Origin: Palleronia sediminis | GTDB taxonomy: Bacteria > Pseudomonadota > Alphaproteobacteria > Rhodobacterales > Rhodobacteraceae | Assembly: GCF_004358695.1 (NCBI RefSeq) | Contig: NZ_SNAA01000008.1 | Coordinates: 83,535 to 147,534, forward strand | Direction: 5' to 3' | Length of the DNA stretch: 64,000 nucleotides | Shown: positions 17,770-28,977 of the stretch, piece by piece | Layout: each line of letters begins with the position of its first letter | Position numbering within the stretch: position 1 is the stretch's first letter | Notes under the pieces: generated by a model | What the model saw: only the letters and a program-made list of their open reading frames with translations | Databases searched by the model: none | What the model was told of the DNA's origin: nothing | Made by a program: the position numbers and the translations under genes

Positions 17770-18158
17770 GGCGCGTCGCCCTGCGGGGCGGCGCAGAGCG
17801 CGCGCACCGCCTCGAGCATCTCGGCATTCGAGAAGGGCTTGGTCATGAATTGCGTGGCGCCGAGCCGCAACGCCATCTCGCGCTCGCGCGTCTGGCCCCG
17901 CGCGGTCAGCATCAGGATCGGCACCGCGGCCGGATCGTCGCCGCCGCGCAGATCCTCGAGAATGTCGAAGCCCGAGCGGTTGGGCAGCATCACGTCGAGG
18001 ATCACGAGATCGGGGCGCCGGACCCGCACCGCCTCGGCGGCGTCGGCCCCGTCGGAATGGGTCGCGACATGGAAACCGCCGCGCGTCAGGATAAAGCGCA
18101 CGGCCTCGATGATGTTCGGTTCGTCCTCGACCAGCAGGACCGTCCTGGTGTCGCCCAA
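17766..18158 (-). CDS. Single-domain response regulator
   Basis: A 130-residue stand-alone receiver. It has the acidic pair E11-D12, phosphoacceptor D55 in LVILDVMLP, T85 and K107 in FMTKPF, so it should be phosphorylated. No output domain follows, so it acts by protein contact or as a phosphorelay step. It is the first gene of the operon with the small membrane protein and the symporter-kinase; overlap with the next gene is GTGA. Confidence 0.93.
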   Translation of the reverse strand: MGDTRTVLLVEDEPNIIEAVRFILTRGGFHVATHSDGADAAEAVRVRRPDLVILDVMLPNRSGFDILEDLRGGDDPAAVPILMLTARGQTREREMALRLGATQFMTKPFSNAEMLEAVRALCAAPQGDAP

Positions 18159-18203
18159 AGGCGGCGTCCTCCCTCTTCGCCCGCGCGGGGGCCGTGCGTG
18201 ACG

Positions 18204-19523
18204 TTAGACCGCGGTCTCGCCCGCTGTCAAAACGCCATCGGGGGCGAGCACCGAGGGCTCGCGCCGCGCGGCGCAGCGCGCCACGGCGCACAGCCGGCAG
18301 GTCGAGCCGATCTCGACCGGCGCGGCACGCGGCGCGTCGCGGCCGCTCAGCAGGTCCTCGGGCACGACGAGCATCGTGGCCTCGGCGGTGCCGGGGCGGT
18401 CGAACCCGTCGGGCTGGGCCTGCACGGCCACCGCCCACGCCCTGAGGGGGCGCTGCTCGCGCCCGCCCTGCCGCAGCCGCCGCGCCACGGGCCGCGGGCC
18501 GCCATGCAGCGCCTCGAACACCGGCCAGAGCGCGCAGGCCGCGCCGAAACGCGGGATCTCGAAGCCCGGCGCCGCCCGGCGATAGGTCAGCGCCCCGGCG
18601 GCGTCGCAGACGACCAGCCCGACCGGCGCGCCAAGCGCGGCCTCGGGCAGCGTGCCTAGCCGCCGCATCGCGAGGTCGAGCGCGCAGCCCGCACCGGCGG
18701 CGACGGCAAAGGGGTCGGGGCCGTGGCGCGCGATCAGCGCGGCGAGCGTCGCGTCGGGCAAGGCGCGGGCATCCTCTGCGCGGCGGGCAAGCTGGCGGCG
18801 CAGGATCCAGCCGGCCGCGCCCTCGGGCTCGGGCGCGGTCTCGCCCGCGTCGTGCCGGGCGAGCCAGAGCTCGGCCACCTCCTGGGGCGCGATGGCATCG
18901 GCCTGCGCGGCCTCGCCCGCGGTGAGATAGGCGGCGAGCGCCTGCGCGGTATCGGCCAGCTTGCGGCTGTCCTCGTGCAGGTTGCGGTGAAAGCGGGCCA
19001 GCCATTGCGCATCGAGCGTCTCGTCCCCGGCAAGGATGCCCGCGGTCGAGCGGATCGCCGTCACCGAGGACAGCACGTTATGGACCGAGGCCGACAGCAC
19101 CGGGTCATGCCCCAGCCGGTCCGACAGCGCGGCGACGGTGCGCTCGAGCTCGGCGATGCGGTCGTCCTGCGCGGCGATCAACCCCGCCCAGCCGGGATAG
19201 CGCCCCGCCATCTCGTCGGCGCTGGCAGGATCGGCGGCGGGGCGCGGTCCCAGCAGGGTCGCGGCACGCGCCAGCGCCCCCACGATCCGGCGGCCCGGCC
19301 CCTCGCGCAGCTCGGCGGGCGGGACGCCCAGCGCGGCGGCGACATCCGAAAGCAGCTTGCCGCCGATGGGGCGGCGGCCGCGTTCGATGAGGTTGAGATA
19401 GGACGCCGAGATGCCCGCGGCGCGCGCCGTCTCGACCTGTTTCAGCCCCAGCGCGAGGCGGCGCGCCCGGATGCGTGCGCCAGCCCCGTTCTCGCGTGCC
19501 GCCGGCCCGTCGCCCCTGGCCAT
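18204..19523 (-). CDS. ScfR-like XRE-family transcription regulator (short-chain fatty acid type)
   Basis: A 439-residue protein. The N-terminal helix-turn-helix (residues ~16-72: IRARRLALGLKQVETARAAGISASYLNLIERGRRPIGGKLL) is followed by a long effector region and a cysteine-containing C-terminus (GSTCRLCAVARCAARREPS), the DUF2083-type layout of ScfR/RamB/MccR regulators of acetyl-CoA, propionyl-CoA or glyoxylate metabolism. It is divergent from an ABC transporter operon ending in acetyl-CoA synthetase, which it probably controls from the 229-base shared gap. Confidence 0.86.
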   Translation of the reverse strand: MARGDGPAARENGAGARIRARRLALGLKQVETARAAGISASYLNLIERGRRPIGGKLLSDVAAALGVPPAELREGPGRRIVGALARAATLLGPRPAADPASADEMAGRYPGWAGLIAAQDDRIAELERTVAALSDRLGHDPVLSASVHNVLSSVTAIRSTAGILAGDETLDAQWLARFHRNLHEDSRKLADTAQALAAYLTAGEAAQADAIAPQEVAELWLARHDAGETAPEPEGAAGWILRRQLARRAEDARALPDATLAALIARHGPDPFAVAAGAGCALDLAMRRLGTLPEAALGAPVGLVVCDAAGALTYRRAAPGFEIPRFGAACALWPVFEALHGGPRPVARRLRQGGREQRPLRAWAVAVQAQPDGFDRPGTAEATMLVVPEDLLSGRDAPRAAPVEIGSTCRLCAVARCAARREPSVLAPDGVLTAGETAV

Positions 19524-19573
19524 GTCGATGCCCCCCCCCGTGCCGGGCGCGCCTGCCCGTCTCGCAGGTGCGC

Positions 19574-19587
19574 GTAAACTTCTTTAC
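19574..19587. promoter_or_regulatory. Inverted repeat in the ScfR/transporter divergent gap
   Basis: GTAAA-CTTC-TTTAC, a perfect 5-4-5 inverted repeat in the AT-rich part of the divergent gap, about 50 bases before the regulator start, and followed by ACAAAATGCGG. ScfR-family regulators bind AT-rich palindromes near their own gene. That it is the operator is inference. Confidence 0.35.
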
Positions 19588-19752
19588 AAAATGCGGCGCT
19601 GCAATGTCCATCCGTTGACAGAATTGCGCCCCTCCGCTCACCCCGCAGTTGTGGGGCGGCATGGCAGCCGCGATGATGCGCCCATGCCGGGATTTACACG
19701 GCAGCCGCAGGGCCGTCTCGGGCCCATGCGTCATACATCTGGGAGGAAACGT

Positions 19753-21126
19753 ATGTCGTCTTCGAATTATTCGCGCCGCAGATTGCTCAAGACCGGGGCG
19801 GCGACCGGGGCCGCGCTGGCCACGCCGACGCTGTTCACCGGCGCCGCCTGGGCGCAGGAGCAGGGCTTTACCAACGCGCCCACCGGCGGCACGGTCACGC
19901 TGGGCTTCAACGTGCCCCAGACCGGCCCCTATGCCGACGAGGGCGCGGACGAGCTGCGCGCCTTTGAACTGGCGGTCGAGCATCTCAACGGCGAAGGCGA
20001 CGGCGGGATGCTCAGCACCTTCTCGAGCCAGGCGCTTGAGGGGTCGGGCATCCTCGGCAAGAGGGTCGAATACGTCACCGGCGACACGCAGACCAAGTCC
20101 GACGCCGCGCGCGCCTCGGCCCGCTCGATGATCGAGAAGGACGGCGTCATCATGATCTCGGGCGGCTCGTCCTCGGGCGTCGCCGTCGCCGTGCAGGGCC
20201 TGTGCCAGGAGGCCGGGATCATCTTCATGGCGGGTCTGACCCATTCCAACGACACCACCGGCAAGGACCGCAAGGCCAACGGGTTCCGGCATTTCTTCAA
20301 CGCCTACCAGTCCGCCGCGGCGATGGGCCCCGTGCTCGAGTCGCTCTATGGCAACGACCGCAAGGCCTATCACCTGACGGCCGATTACACCTGGGGCTGG
20401 ACCACGCAGGAATCGATGCAGGCCGCCACCGAGGCGCTTGGCTGGGAGACGGTGAACAACGTCCTCACCCCGCTCGCCTCGACCGATTTCTCGTCCTATA
20501 TCGCGCCGGTCCTGCAATCGGGCGCGGACGTTCTGTTCCTCAACCATTACGGCGGCAACATGGTCAACTCGCTGACCAACGCCGTGCAGTTCGGCCTCAA
20601 GGAGGCGCAGGCCAACGGCAAGGATTTCCAGATCGTCGTGCCGCTCTATTCCGAGCTGATGGCCCGCGGCGCCGGACAGAACATCGCCGGCATCCCCGGC
20701 TCGCAGAACTGGGACTGGAAGCTCGAGAACCAGCTCGGCGAAAAGTACAAAGGCACCAATGACTTCGTGCAGGCCTTCGGCGAGAAATACGGCTTCCCGC
20801 CCAGCCAGGCCGCCCATACCTGCTACGTGCAGACGCTGCTTTATGCGGATGCCGTGCAGCGCGCGGGCTCGTTCAACCCCTGCGCCGTGGTCGAGGCGCT
20901 CGAGGGCTTCGAGTTCGACGGGCTGGGCAACGGGCCGACGCTCTACCGGGCCGAGGATCACCAGTGCTTCAAGGATGTCGTGGTGGTGCGCGGCAAGGAG
21001 AACCCCGAGAACGAGTTCGATCTCGTGGAAATCGTCGAAGTCACCCCCACCGAGGCCGTCACCTACCCGCACGATCACCCGATGTTCGCCGGCGGCGAAC
21101 TGGGCGAGTGCAATCCGGGCGCCTGA
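19753..21126 (+). CDS. HAAT-family substrate-binding protein (Tat signal)
   Basis: A 457-residue periplasmic binding protein. The N-terminus SRRRLLKTGAATGAALA is a twin-arginine signal with probable cleavage after AWA (residue ~33). The mature part follows the Leu/Ile/Val-binding fold (VTLGFNVPQTGPYADEGADELRAFELAVEHLNG, VIMISGGSSSGVAVAVQGLCQEAGIIFMAGLTHSNDTTG). Substrates in this class include amino acids, urea, amides and short carboxylates. The location upstream of acs and beside a ScfR-like regulator favours a short-chain carboxylate, which is inference. A strong GGGAGGAAAC ribosome site precedes the ATG. Confidence 0.9.
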   Translation: MSSSNYSRRRLLKTGAATGAALATPTLFTGAAWAQEQGFTNAPTGGTVTLGFNVPQTGPYADEGADELRAFELAVEHLNGEGDGGMLSTFSSQALEGSGILGKRVEYVTGDTQTKSDAARASARSMIEKDGVIMISGGSSSGVAVAVQGLCQEAGIIFMAGLTHSNDTTGKDRKANGFRHFFNAYQSAAAMGPVLESLYGNDRKAYHLTADYTWGWTTQESMQAATEALGWETVNNVLTPLASTDFSSYIAPVLQSGADVLFLNHYGGNMVNSLTNAVQFGLKEAQANGKDFQIVVPLYSELMARGAGQNIAGIPGSQNWDWKLENQLGEKYKGTNDFVQAFGEKYGFPPSQAAHTCYVQTLLYADAVQRAGSFNPCAVVEALEGFEFDGLGNGPTLYRAEDHQCFKDVVVVRGKENPENEFDLVEIVEVTPTEAVTYPHDHPMFAGGELGECNPGA

Positions 21127-21135
21127 CGCGCCTCA

Positions 21136-21167
21136 GGGCCGCGCCCCCCGCGAGGGGCGCGCGGCCC
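21136..21167 (+). terminator. Intercistronic hairpin between binding protein and permease
   Basis: GGGCCGCGCCCC (21136-21147) pairs with the 3' arm at 21154-21167 in twelve base pairs with a two-base bulge and a six-base loop. It starts ten bases after the binding-protein stop. Without a T-tract it probably stabilises the upstream message or attenuates, giving more binding protein than permease. Confidence 0.5.
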
Positions 21168-21261
21168 GACCCGATCTCGATAACGCTACTCGACGCGAAA
21201 CGACATGGCGACGCCCCCGCGCGGGGCGCCGCGCCCATCTCTCATTGCCGGGGCCCCGACC

Positions 21262-22293
21262 ATGGACGCCATCTTTCTTCAAATCCTGAACGGCCTCGAC
21301 AAGGGCTCGGCCTATGCGCTGATCGCCCTGGGGCTGACCCTCATCTTCGGAACGCTGGGCGTGGTGAACTTCGCCCACGGCGCGCTGTTCATGATCGGCG
21401 CCTTTTGCGCGGTGACGCTGTCGCGCCTGCTGTCGCTGAGCTTCACCACCATCGACGAGACCCGGACCGATTTCCTCGGCAATCCGATGAAGGTCGAGAC
21501 ACCCTATGCCGAATGGCTGTTCGGGCCCGAATTCGGCGCGGCTATCATCGACTGGACCGTGCCGCTGTCGATCCTCTTCGCGATCCCGGTGATGCTGGTC
21601 GTGGGCCTCGTGATGGAGCGCGGCCTCATCAAGCATTTCTACAAGCGCCCCCATGCCGACCAGATCCTCGTGACCTTCGGGCTGGCCATCGTGCTGCAGG
21701 AGGTCATCAAGTATTTCTACGGCGCGAACCCGATCCCGACCCCCGCGCCCGAGCTGTTCCGCGGGTCGTTCGATTTCGGCGCGCTGCTGGGCTTCGAGGC
21801 GAATGCCGTGATCTATCCGATCTGGCGCGCGGTCTATTTCATCTTCTCGCTGACGGTGATCGCCGCGGTCTTCGGCTTCCTGCAATTCACGACCTTCGGG
21901 ATGGTGGTGCGCGCCGGCATGGCCGACCGTGAGACCGTCGGCCTGCTGGGCATCGACATCGACAAGCGGTTCACCATCATGTTCGGCATCGCCGCCGCCG
22001 TCGCGGGGCTGGCGGGCGTGATGTACACGCCGATCAACCCGCCGAACTACCACATGGGGATGGATTTCCTCGTCCTCAGCTTCGTGGTGGTCGTCGTCGG
22101 CGGCATGGGCAGCCTGCCGGGCGCCGTGCTCGCGGGGTTCCTGCTGGGCATCCTCGAAAGCTTTGCCTCGACCGCCTGGGCCATCAACCTCGTGCCCGGC
22201 ATCAACCAGATCATCATCTACCTCGTTGCCATCGTCGTGCTGCTGACCCGTCCCCGCGGGCTCATGGGCCGCAAGGGCGTGATGGAGGAATAA
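21262..22293 (+). CDS. HAAT-type ABC permease, LivH-like
   Basis: A 343-residue inner-membrane protein with about eight membrane segments. It shows the LivH start [44 protein letters not shown] and a conserved C-terminal [21 protein letters not shown]. Inserted charged loops between segments ([16 protein letters not shown]) make it longer than E. coli LivH. It is second in the transporter operon. The ATG at 21262 is at the family N-terminus; the upstream ATG would add an unlikely proline-rich stretch. Confidence 0.92.
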   Translation: MDAIFLQILNGLDKGSAYALIALGLTLIFGTLGVVNFAHGALFMIGAFCAVTLSRLLSLSFTTIDETRTDFLGNPMKVETPYAEWLFGPEFGAAIIDWTVPLSILFAIPVMLVVGLVMERGLIKHFYKRPHADQILVTFGLAIVLQEVIKYFYGANPIPTPAPELFRGSFDFGALLGFEANAVIYPIWRAVYFIFSLTVIAAVFGFLQFTTFGMVVRAGMADRETVGLLGIDIDKRFTIMFGIAAAVAGLAGVMYTPINPPNYHMGMDFLVLSFVVVVVGGMGSLPGAVLAGFLLGILESFASTAWAINLVPGINQIIIYLVAIVVLLTRPRGLMGRKGVMEE

Positions 22294-22295
22294 TC

Positions 22296-23561
22296 ATGAC
22301 CGACCAGACCCAACACACCGCCGCCGGCCCCGCCACGACGCGGGCCCGCCGCAAGTCGCAGGGCGTCCTGGGATTGCGCGGACGCGACATCACCCTGATG
22401 GGCATCGTCCTCTTCCTGACGCTGGCCGCCCCCTTCATCCTCAACCCGTTTCCCGCGACCTCGGGCATGGCGCAGTTCAACGCGGGCTATCCCGACCTGA
22501 TGCAGCGCTTCGTGATCTTCGGGATCTTCGCCATCGGCTTCAACATCCTGTTCGGTCTGACCGGCTACCTGTCCTTCGGCCATGCGGCCTTTCTCGGGGT
22601 GGGCAGCTATTCGGCGGTGTGGATGTTCAAGCTGCTCGGCTACAACATCGTGCCGGGGCTGGTGCTGTCGGTGATCGTGGCGGGGCTGTTCTCGCTCGTG
22701 ATCGGCTATATCTCGCTGCGCCGGTCGGGGATCTATTTCTCGATCCTCACGCTGGCCTTCGCGCAGATGAGCTTTGCGCTGGCCTATTCGGTGCTGACCC
22801 CCATCACCAACGGCGAGACCGGGTTGCAGGTCTATACCTCCGATCCGCAATACCTCCAGTCGGCCGACGCGCCCAGCATCCCGCATCTCTTCGGGCTCGA
22901 GATGCGCGCCACCGAGACGCTGCGTCTCGGCGGGTGGAGCTTCGACCTGAACTTCGGCTATTATGTCTGCGCCGTGGTGATGGTGCTGGCCTTCTATCTC
23001 GCCATCCGCATCTTCCGCTCGCCCTTCGGCATGATGCTGCGGGCGGTCAAGTCGAACCAGCAGCGCATGAACTATACCGGGCTGAACTCCCGGCCCTACA
23101 CGCTGGCGGCCTTCGTGATCTCGGGGATGTATGCCGGTCTCGCGGGAGGGCTGATGGCCTCGATGGACCCGCTTGCGGGCGCCGAGCGGATGCAGTGGAC
23201 GGCCAGCGGCGAGGTGGTGCTGATGACCATTCTCGGCGGGGCCGGAACGCTGATCGGCCCGGTCCTGGGCGCGGGCCTCATCAAGTATTTCGAGAACATC
23301 TTCTCCAAGATCAACGACGGGGTGCTGCACCAGTGGTTCGCCTTCATGCCCGACGGCATCGAGGATCTGCTGGTGGGCATCGTTCACCCCTTCGTCGGCA
23401 AGGGCTGGCACCTGACGCTGGGCCTGCTGTTCATGCTGGTGGTCATCTTCCTGCCCGGCGGGCTGGTCGAGGGCGGGCAGCGCATCGCCTCGGTGTTCCG
23501 GCGCGACCGCAAGGCCGGCGGGGCCGAGGCCCGCGCCGCCGCAAAACGCAATGTCGAGTGA
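22296..23561 (+). CDS. HAAT-type ABC permease, LivM-like
   Basis: A 421-residue protein. A hydrophilic N-terminus of ~30 residues is followed by about nine membrane segments with the LivM signature [38 protein letters not shown] and the cytoplasmic EAA-like region [27 protein letters not shown]. It begins two bases after the LivH stop and forms the heterodimeric membrane channel with it. Confidence 0.93.
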   Translation: MTDQTQHTAAGPATTRARRKSQGVLGLRGRDITLMGIVLFLTLAAPFILNPFPATSGMAQFNAGYPDLMQRFVIFGIFAIGFNILFGLTGYLSFGHAAFLGVGSYSAVWMFKLLGYNIVPGLVLSVIVAGLFSLVIGYISLRRSGIYFSILTLAFAQMSFALAYSVLTPITNGETGLQVYTSDPQYLQSADAPSIPHLFGLEMRATETLRLGGWSFDLNFGYYVCAVVMVLAFYLAIRIFRSPFGMMLRAVKSNQQRMNYTGLNSRPYTLAAFVISGMYAGLAGGLMASMDPLAGAERMQWTASGEVVLMTILGGAGTLIGPVLGAGLIKYFENIFSKINDGVLHQWFAFMPDGIEDLLVGIVHPFVGKGWHLTLGLLFMLVVIFLPGGLVEGGQRIASVFRRDRKAGGAEARAAAKRNVE

Positions 23562-23573
23562 GGGGGGCGCATC

Positions 23574-24332
23574 ATGGGCATCCTTGAAGTCAAGAACGTC
23601 AACAAGCGCTTCGGCGGCCTTCAGGCCCTGGGCGACGTGAACCTCAGCGTGGCCGAGAACACCTGCCACGCGATCATCGGCCCGAACGGGGCGGGCAAGT
23701 CGACGCTGCTCAACTGCCTCATCGGCAAGCTGATCCCCGATACCGGGTCGGTGATGTTCGACGGCCAGTCCGTGCTGGGCCGCAAACCCCACGAGATCAA
23801 CCAGATGGGCATCAGCCGGGTCTTTCAGACGCCCGAGATCTTCGGCGACCTGACCGTGTTCGAGAACGTGATGATCCCCTGTTTCGCCAAGCGCGACGGG
23901 GCGTTCCGGATGCACGCCATCGAAAGCGTGGCCGCCGAGACCGATATCGTCGACCAGGCCGAGTCGATGCTGGCCGAGGTCAACATGCTCGAAAAGCGCG
24001 ATATCGTCGCCAGTTCGCTGTCGCGCGGCGACAAGCGCCGGCTCGAGATGGCGATGTGCCTGAGCCAGACGCCCAAGCTGCTGCTTCTGGACGAGCCGAC
24101 CGCGGGCATGGCGCGCGCCGACACGAACAACACCATCGAACTGCTCAAGCAGATCAAGGCGCGGCGCGACATCACCATGTGCATCATCGAACACGACATG
24201 CACGTGGTGTTCTCGCTCGCCGACCGGATCACGGTGCTGGCGCAGGGCACGCCGCTGGTCGAGGATACCCCCGACAAGATCAAGGGCCACCCCAAGGTGC
24301 GCGAGGCGTATCTGGGCGAGGCCGAAGTCTGA
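23574..24332 (+). CDS. HAAT-type ABC ATPase, LivG-like
   Basis: A 252-residue ATPase: Walker A GPNGAGKST (~37-45), Q-loop at VFQTPEIFGDLTVFENVMIP, Walker B LLLLDEPTAGM and the H-loop in IIEHDMHVVF. The signature motif is LSRGDKRRLEM rather than LSGGQ, a deviation I recall from this transporter branch. It powers uptake together with the LivF-like ATPase encoded next. Confidence 0.93.
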   Translation: MGILEVKNVNKRFGGLQALGDVNLSVAENTCHAIIGPNGAGKSTLLNCLIGKLIPDTGSVMFDGQSVLGRKPHEINQMGISRVFQTPEIFGDLTVFENVMIPCFAKRDGAFRMHAIESVAAETDIVDQAESMLAEVNMLEKRDIVASSLSRGDKRRLEMAMCLSQTPKLLLLDEPTAGMARADTNNTIELLKQIKARRDITMCIIEHDMHVVFSLADRITVLAQGTPLVEDTPDKIKGHPKVREAYLGEAEV

Positions 24333-24372
24333 GGACGCGATTTTTCGCCCGGAAACCGGGAAAGGAACCGAG

Positions 24373-25137
24373 ATGAACAAGCCCATCGTGCCCGAAGGGT
24401 TCGACCCCAACGCCAACCACGCCGCCACCGCGCCGGCCTTTCTGTCGGTCTGGAACGTCGAGGCCTATTACGGCGAAAGCTACATCGTCCAGAACATCAG
24501 CTTCAACGTCCACGAGGGCGAGATCCTCGCGCTGCTGGGGCGCAACGGGGCGGGCAAGACCTCGACCCTGCGCACCATCGCGCGGCTCGACACGCCCGCG
24601 CTGAAACACGGCGAGATCTGGCTCGACCACAAACCGCTGCACGAGATGCGCAGCCACGAGGCGGCGGCGGCAGGGATCGCGCTCGTCCCCGAGGACCGGC
24701 GCATCATCCCCGGCCTGACGGTCGAGGAGAACCTGCAACTGGCCCAGATCGCCCCGCCCAGGGGCTGGTCGATCGACCGGATCTACGACCTGTTCCCGCG
24801 GCTCGGCGAACGCCGCAAGCAGGAGGGCGTGACCCTGTCGGGCGGCGAGCAGCAGATGCTGTCCATCGGGCGCGCGCTCTGCCGCGACATCAAGGTGCTG
24901 TTGCTCGACGAACCCTACGAGGGGCTCGCGCCCGTCATCGTGCAGGAGATCGCCAAGACGCTGAACATCATCCGCGACCAGGGCATCACCACGATCCTCG
25001 TCGAGCAGAACGCCATCGCGGCGCTGAAACTCGCCGACCGGGCGGTGATTCTCGATACCGGGTCGGTGGTCTATGACGGATCGGCCCAGGAGGTGCTTGA
25101 GAACGAGGCGCTTCGGGCCGAGTATCTCGCGATCTGA
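24373..25137 (+). CDS. HAAT-type ABC ATPase, LivF-like
   Basis: A 254-residue ATPase with Walker [10 protein letters not shown], canonical signature LSGGEQQ, Walker [12 protein letters not shown] and switch sequence [11 protein letters not shown], all in LivF order. An extra N-terminal ~20 residues ([28 protein letters not shown]) precede the domain. It starts 40 bases after the LivG-like stop with a GGAACCG site and leads into acs 47 bases downstream. Confidence 0.93.
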   Translation: MNKPIVPEGFDPNANHAATAPAFLSVWNVEAYYGESYIVQNISFNVHEGEILALLGRNGAGKTSTLRTIARLDTPALKHGEIWLDHKPLHEMRSHEAAAAGIALVPEDRRIIPGLTVEENLQLAQIAPPRGWSIDRIYDLFPRLGERRKQEGVTLSGGEQQMLSIGRALCRDIKVLLLDEPYEGLAPVIVQEIAKTLNIIRDQGITTILVEQNAIAALKLADRAVILDTGSVVYDGSAQEVLENEALRAEYLAI

Positions 25138-25184
25138 CACCGGCTTTGCGCCACTACGCACAGACAAGGAAAGGGACAGATCCC

Positions 25185-27134
<1,950 letters not shown>

Positions 27135-27148
27135 ACCGGCAGGCTTTC

Positions 27149-27178
27149 GCGGCCCGCCCCGACACCGGGGCGGGCCGC
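27149..27178 (+). terminator. Hairpin terminator after acsA
   Basis: GCGGCCCGCCCCG (27149-27161), loop ACAC, then CGGGGCGGGCCGC (27166-27178): a perfect thirteen-base stem 15 bases after the acsA stop. No T-tract follows, so it may rely on stem stability or Rho. Confidence 0.7.
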
Positions 27179-27207
27179 GGTGACACCGGGGGGGCGGGAT
27201 CGTGGCC

Positions 27208-27552
27208 ATGGAATATCCCGAGACGCCCGACGGGCGTTATTTCGTGTCCAGGGGGCGGCTCTGGCGCAAGACCGATCCGCGGCTGGACGACACGACGCGC
27301 CGCGCGGCGATCAAGCGGCTGATGCAGGCGCGGCGCGATATCGGACGCATCGGCGACGGGGACGACCCCAGCGAGGCCCGCGCCCGCGTCGATGCAGCCA
27401 AGCGCGAGCTCGGCGAACGCGGCCCGGTCTGGTGGGACGACGGAGCCCCCGACGAGGGCGGCCGCGCGCCCTGGAACTCCAGCTATGCCGAGTGGTGGCA
27501 CGCCCTGCCCGAGGCGATCAAAGACGCGGGCACTGGCGGCAAAACGGGTTAG
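27208..27552 (+). CDS. Conserved hypothetical protein
   Basis: A 114-residue soluble protein: MEYPETPDGRYFVSRGRLWRKTDPRLDD, then a helical region rich in Arg and Ala (IKRLMQARRDIGRI..ARARVDAAKRELGERGPVWWDDGAPDEGG) and a Trp-rich end. I recognise the pattern as a widespread short family of unknown role that is sometimes misnamed as Tol-related. A GTG two codons earlier is an alternative start. It ends four bases into the convergent DUF1989 gene. Confidence 0.75.
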   Translation: MEYPETPDGRYFVSRGRLWRKTDPRLDDTTRRAAIKRLMQARRDIGRIGDGDDPSEARARVDAAKRELGERGPVWWDDGAPDEGGRAPWNSSYAEWWHALPEAIKDAGTGGKTG

Positions 27553-28391
27553 AGCCCGTGGCTGCGGTCATAGGCGTTCACGGGCGGCTCGGGCCAGGCG
27601 GCGGCACGTTCGGCGCCGGGCGACAGCACCTCCATCCGCAGGGGGTGACAGGTGGCCGTATCGCTGGAATGGGCCGATCCGCAATCGCCGCCCGGACAGG
27701 CGCTGAGCACGGCCAACAGGTCGATCTCGGCCAGGAGGTCGATGCGGTCGCCCTTGCGCGCGGGGCTCGCCTTCATGAAATAGAGGCCTTCGACGGCGGT
27801 GAAGCCCGTGCACATGAAGACGTTGAGCACGTCATGCACCAGCGCCTCGGCCCGGTCGGGCGCGATCCCCTCGGCCGCGGCAAGCGCGCGGGTCAGGTTG
27901 GAATGGCAGCAGTGGTGATAGTCGCCCCCGCCCAGCAGCCGCGCCGTATAGGGATCGCAGCGCGTGCCGATCACGTCGTGCACCCGCCCGCCGAACGGAT
28001 CGGTGCCGTACCAGTCGAGACTGTCGGCCACCAGCGTCGCCATCGGCCGCAGATAGGGAAAGCACGACCACATCCGCGCGCCCACATCGAGATGCGTGCC
28101 GTGCAGCGCCCGCGTCTTGCCGGCAAAGAACCGCTCGTCGAGATTGCCCTGGGCAAAGAGATTGAGGTCGCCGACCTGCGCGCCTTCGGGGCACGAGATC
28201 CGCAGCAGCGTGCCGCGCGGCACCCGGATGGCGCGCGCGTCGCGCGGCGGAACGTCGACACGCCCGATCGGCTCGGCGCCCTCCAGATGGGCGGCGATGG
28301 CGTCGGGATCGGGCGCGGGCAGCGTATCGGTCGGATAGCAGATCACCGGCGCGACGGCCCGGCGCGCATCGGCGTCGGCGGGCGCGCTCAC
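27549..28391 (-). CDS. DUF1989 (urea carboxylase-associated) family protein
   Basis: A 280-residue protein. Characteristic stretches are VPRGTLLRISCPEGAQVGDLNLFA, GTHLDVGARMWSCFPYLRPMATLVADS, YHHCCHSNLTRAL and HDVLNVFMCTGFT, with conserved Cys and His that could bind metal. Family members are found with urea carboxylase or allophanate genes; here none is nearby, so the role is open. The GTG start overlaps the stop of the upstream lipoprotein gene (GTGA), indicating coupling. Confidence 0.82.
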   Translation of the reverse strand: MSAPADADARRAVAPVICYPTDTLPAPDPDAIAAHLEGAEPIGRVDVPPRDARAIRVPRGTLLRISCPEGAQVGDLNLFAQGNLDERFFAGKTRALHGTHLDVGARMWSCFPYLRPMATLVADSLDWYGTDPFGGRVHDVIGTRCDPYTARLLGGGDYHHCCHSNLTRALAAAEGIAPDRAEALVHDVLNVFMCTGFTAVEGLYFMKASPARKGDRIDLLAEIDLLAVLSACPGGDCGSAHSSDTATCHPLRMEVLSPGAERAAAWPEPPVNAYDRSHGL

Positions 28392-28774
28392 GTATCGCAG
28401 ATGGGCGCGCCGCTTGCGTCGCGCAGCGGGATGCCCGTCGGCGGATCGTTGTTCTCGAGCGCGATGCCATAGCATCCATCGGCCCCACGGATGAGGAAAC
28501 TGGGGCTCATTCCCGGCGGCAGCGCGGCGATGGCACGCGGCGACGCATCGGGCGGAACCGTGCCGGTGATCGTCCCGCCGGTGGGCGGCGCGGGGGTCGG
28601 CGCGGGCTGGGGCGCCGGATCGGGCAGCTCCGGCTCGGGCGAGGTCACGGGCGGCGGCGGCGCGGGCGGCAGGATCGCCCCGCCCTGGGGCACGACCGGG
28701 ATCGCGGCGGTTTCGACACAGGCGGACAGCAACAGGCCCGTCACGGGCAGCATCATCGTCAATCGAAAGGTCAT
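28388..28774 (-). CDS. Proline-rich lipoprotein
   Basis: A 128-residue protein with signal peptide MTFRLTMMLPVTGLLLSAC ending in a lipobox (Cys19). A proline-rich stretch of about 40 residues follows, then a small folded region with FLIRGADGCYGIALENNDPPTGIPLRD. The function is not recognised. It precedes and overlaps the DUF1989 gene. The start is the ATG directly before the signal; upstream in-frame sequence is not signal-like. Confidence 0.72.
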   Translation of the reverse strand: MTFRLTMMLPVTGLLLSACVETAAIPVVPQGGAILPPAPPPPVTSPEPELPDPAPQPAPTPAPPTGGTITGTVPPDASPRAIAALPPGMSPSFLIRGADGCYGIALENNDPPTGIPLRDASGAPICDT

Positions 28775-28917
28775 CGGGCCCCCAAAATCGCTCGGGGGCC
28801 ATTCCCCCGGACCGAACGCTATCAGGCCAGACGGGGCGGTCAAGACGCCGCGGCCCCGCCCCCGCGCGGTCAGGCCCCGACGCCACACCCGCAAAAAGAT
28901 GCAGGGCATTCGAGATA

Positions 28918-28933
28918 TTCACACCTCGTTAAC
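28918..28933 (+). promoter_or_regulatory. CtrA-like site upstream of a small hypothetical gene
   Basis: TTCA, seven-base spacer CACCTCG, TTAAC: one mismatch to TTAA-N7-TTAAC. It lies 45 bases before the ATG of the 82-residue protein at 28978, in the AT-rich part of a divergent gap. This is a motif match only. Confidence 0.35.
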
Positions 28934-28977
28934 CGGGCGGGCGTAGATTGATGAGAGGTAAACACGGGGGACGAAAA

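Noticed and set aside
17453-17827. 125-residue N-terminal extension of the symporter-kinase
   Set aside because: The extension is Arg/Ala/Gly-rich nonsense overlapping two well-supported genes; the GTG at 17452 in GTGCTGA gives a normal family N-terminus.
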